Source of the DNA: Crassaminicella profunda
GTDB lineage: Bacteria; Bacillota; Clostridia; Peptostreptococcales; Thermotaleaceae
Direction of reading: 5' to 3'
DNA: 64,000 nucleotides
NCBI RefSeq assembly: GCF_019884785.1
Contig: NZ_CP082326.1
Coordinates: 310,001-374,000 of the forward strand
The notes under the pieces were generated by a model, which was not told the DNA's origin, did no database searches, and saw nothing but the letters and a program-made list of their open reading frames with translations. Below, in pieces: positions 63,598 through 64,000 of the stretch (position 1 is the stretch's first letter; every line of letters starts with the position of its first letter). The position numbers were made by a program, and so were the translations under genes.

Positions 63598-64000
63598 ATG
63601 AAAATCGCAGTCTTAAGTGGCAAAGGGGGTACAGGAAAAACGACTGTATCTACAAATATTGCTACGGTTATGAATTGGAACTATGTAGATTGTGATGTAG
63701 AAGAACCAAATGGTTTTATATTTTTAAAACCTGAAGTAAAAAAAACAGAATATGTAAAAATACCTGTTCCGAAGATTGATGAAGAAAAGTGTATTCGCTG
63801 TAATAAATGTGCGGATGTATGTCAATTCAATGCGTTAGCTGGAACAAAGACCGGTATTATTTTCTTTGATAAACTATGTCATGGATGTGGTGCCTGTACC
63901 ATGGTTTGTCCAGTTGGAGCTATAACAGAAGAGGGAAGAAAGATTGGGAAAATAGATATAGGGAATACTGAATCTATAAAATGTATGAGAGGTCTTTTAG
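63598..64000 (+). CDS. MinD-superfamily P-loop ATPase with inserted ferredoxin domain (3'-truncated by the window)
   Basis: ATG 63598 behind GAAAGGATTGATAGAG; the frame is open to the last base. The first 134 codons show the deviant Walker A SGKGGTGKTTVSTN (about 7-20), DCDVEEPNGFIFL, then two four-cysteine ferredoxin motifs, CIRCNKCADVC and CHGCGACTMVC followed by PVGA, holding two [4Fe-4S] clusters. The family is about 280-300 residues, so roughly half is missing. Neighbours Mrp and the NifX-like protein suggest joint Fe-S cluster handling. Confidence 0.92.
   Translation, partial: MKIAVLSGKGGTGKTTVSTNIATVMNWNYVDCDVEEPNGFIFLKPEVKKTEYVKIPVPKIDEEKCIRCNKCADVCQFNALAGTKTGIIFFDKLCHGCGACTMVCPVGAITEEGRKIGKIDIGNTESIKCMRGLL

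Overview
The window is AT-rich with short intergenic gaps, strong purine-rich ribosome binding sites and many intrinsic terminators. It carries a single-chain PurL of about 1255 residues, a CoA-acylating aldehyde dehydrogenase behind Rex-type operators, ECF transporters, SLH surface proteins and a Mrp/NifX/MinD-ferredoxin cluster. All of this points to an anaerobic, Gram-positive Clostridia-type bacterium with an S-layer. I cannot name the genus. No tRNA, rRNA, insertion sequence, prophage or CRISPR array was seen.

Left part (1-33.9 kb): a large corrinoid (vitamin B12) acquisition locus. Three cobalamin riboswitches (near 4.45, 11.75 and 23.0 kb), each behind a promoter with a 17-bp spacer and each followed by an intrinsic terminator, control three transcription units. 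These encode (i) a YezD-like small protein and two secreted proteins; (ii) a protein with three alpha-barrels, a papain-type protease and an SLH protein; (iii) a lipoprotein, a complete ECF transporter (T, fused A-A', S), a single-barrel secreted protein and a giant SLH protein. The recurring extracellular modules are an alpha/alpha barrel of the prenyltransferase/squalene-oxidase-repeat type without cyclase catalytic motifs, and DUF4430. These correspond to the two domains of animal intrinsic factor and transcobalamin. The reading is a bacterial, S-layer-anchored, transcobalamin-like B12 capture system that hands corrinoid to a lipoprotein and an ECF importer. Just upstream lies a nitrogenase-like pair in which the NifH-like reductase is fused to the NifD-like subunit; its substrate is unknown.

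Middle (34-46 kb): three tiny proteins, a SucD-like CoA-acylating aldehyde dehydrogenase with two tandem Rex operators, a LysR regulator divergent from purL, a Cache-domain chemoreceptor, an NfeD-like/flotillin pair and a YaaL-like protein.

46-55.4 kb: de novo purine synthesis. A tandem guanine-PRPP riboswitch precedes a purine permease, followed by purE, purC, purF, purM, purN, purH and purD. With purL at 37.4 kb this covers most of the path from PRPP to IMP.

Right end (55.5-64 kb): a 3-hydroxyisobutyryl-CoA hydrolase-like enzyme, a small membrane protein with a YbjQ-like protein, a MacB-type ABC system (an ATPase that seems to start at AUU, a CARDB-repeat membrane-anchored protein, a permease) behind four 11-bp-phased TTAAG repeats, a CBS-domain protein, and a Mrp/NifX-like/MinD-ferredoxin cluster that runs off the window.
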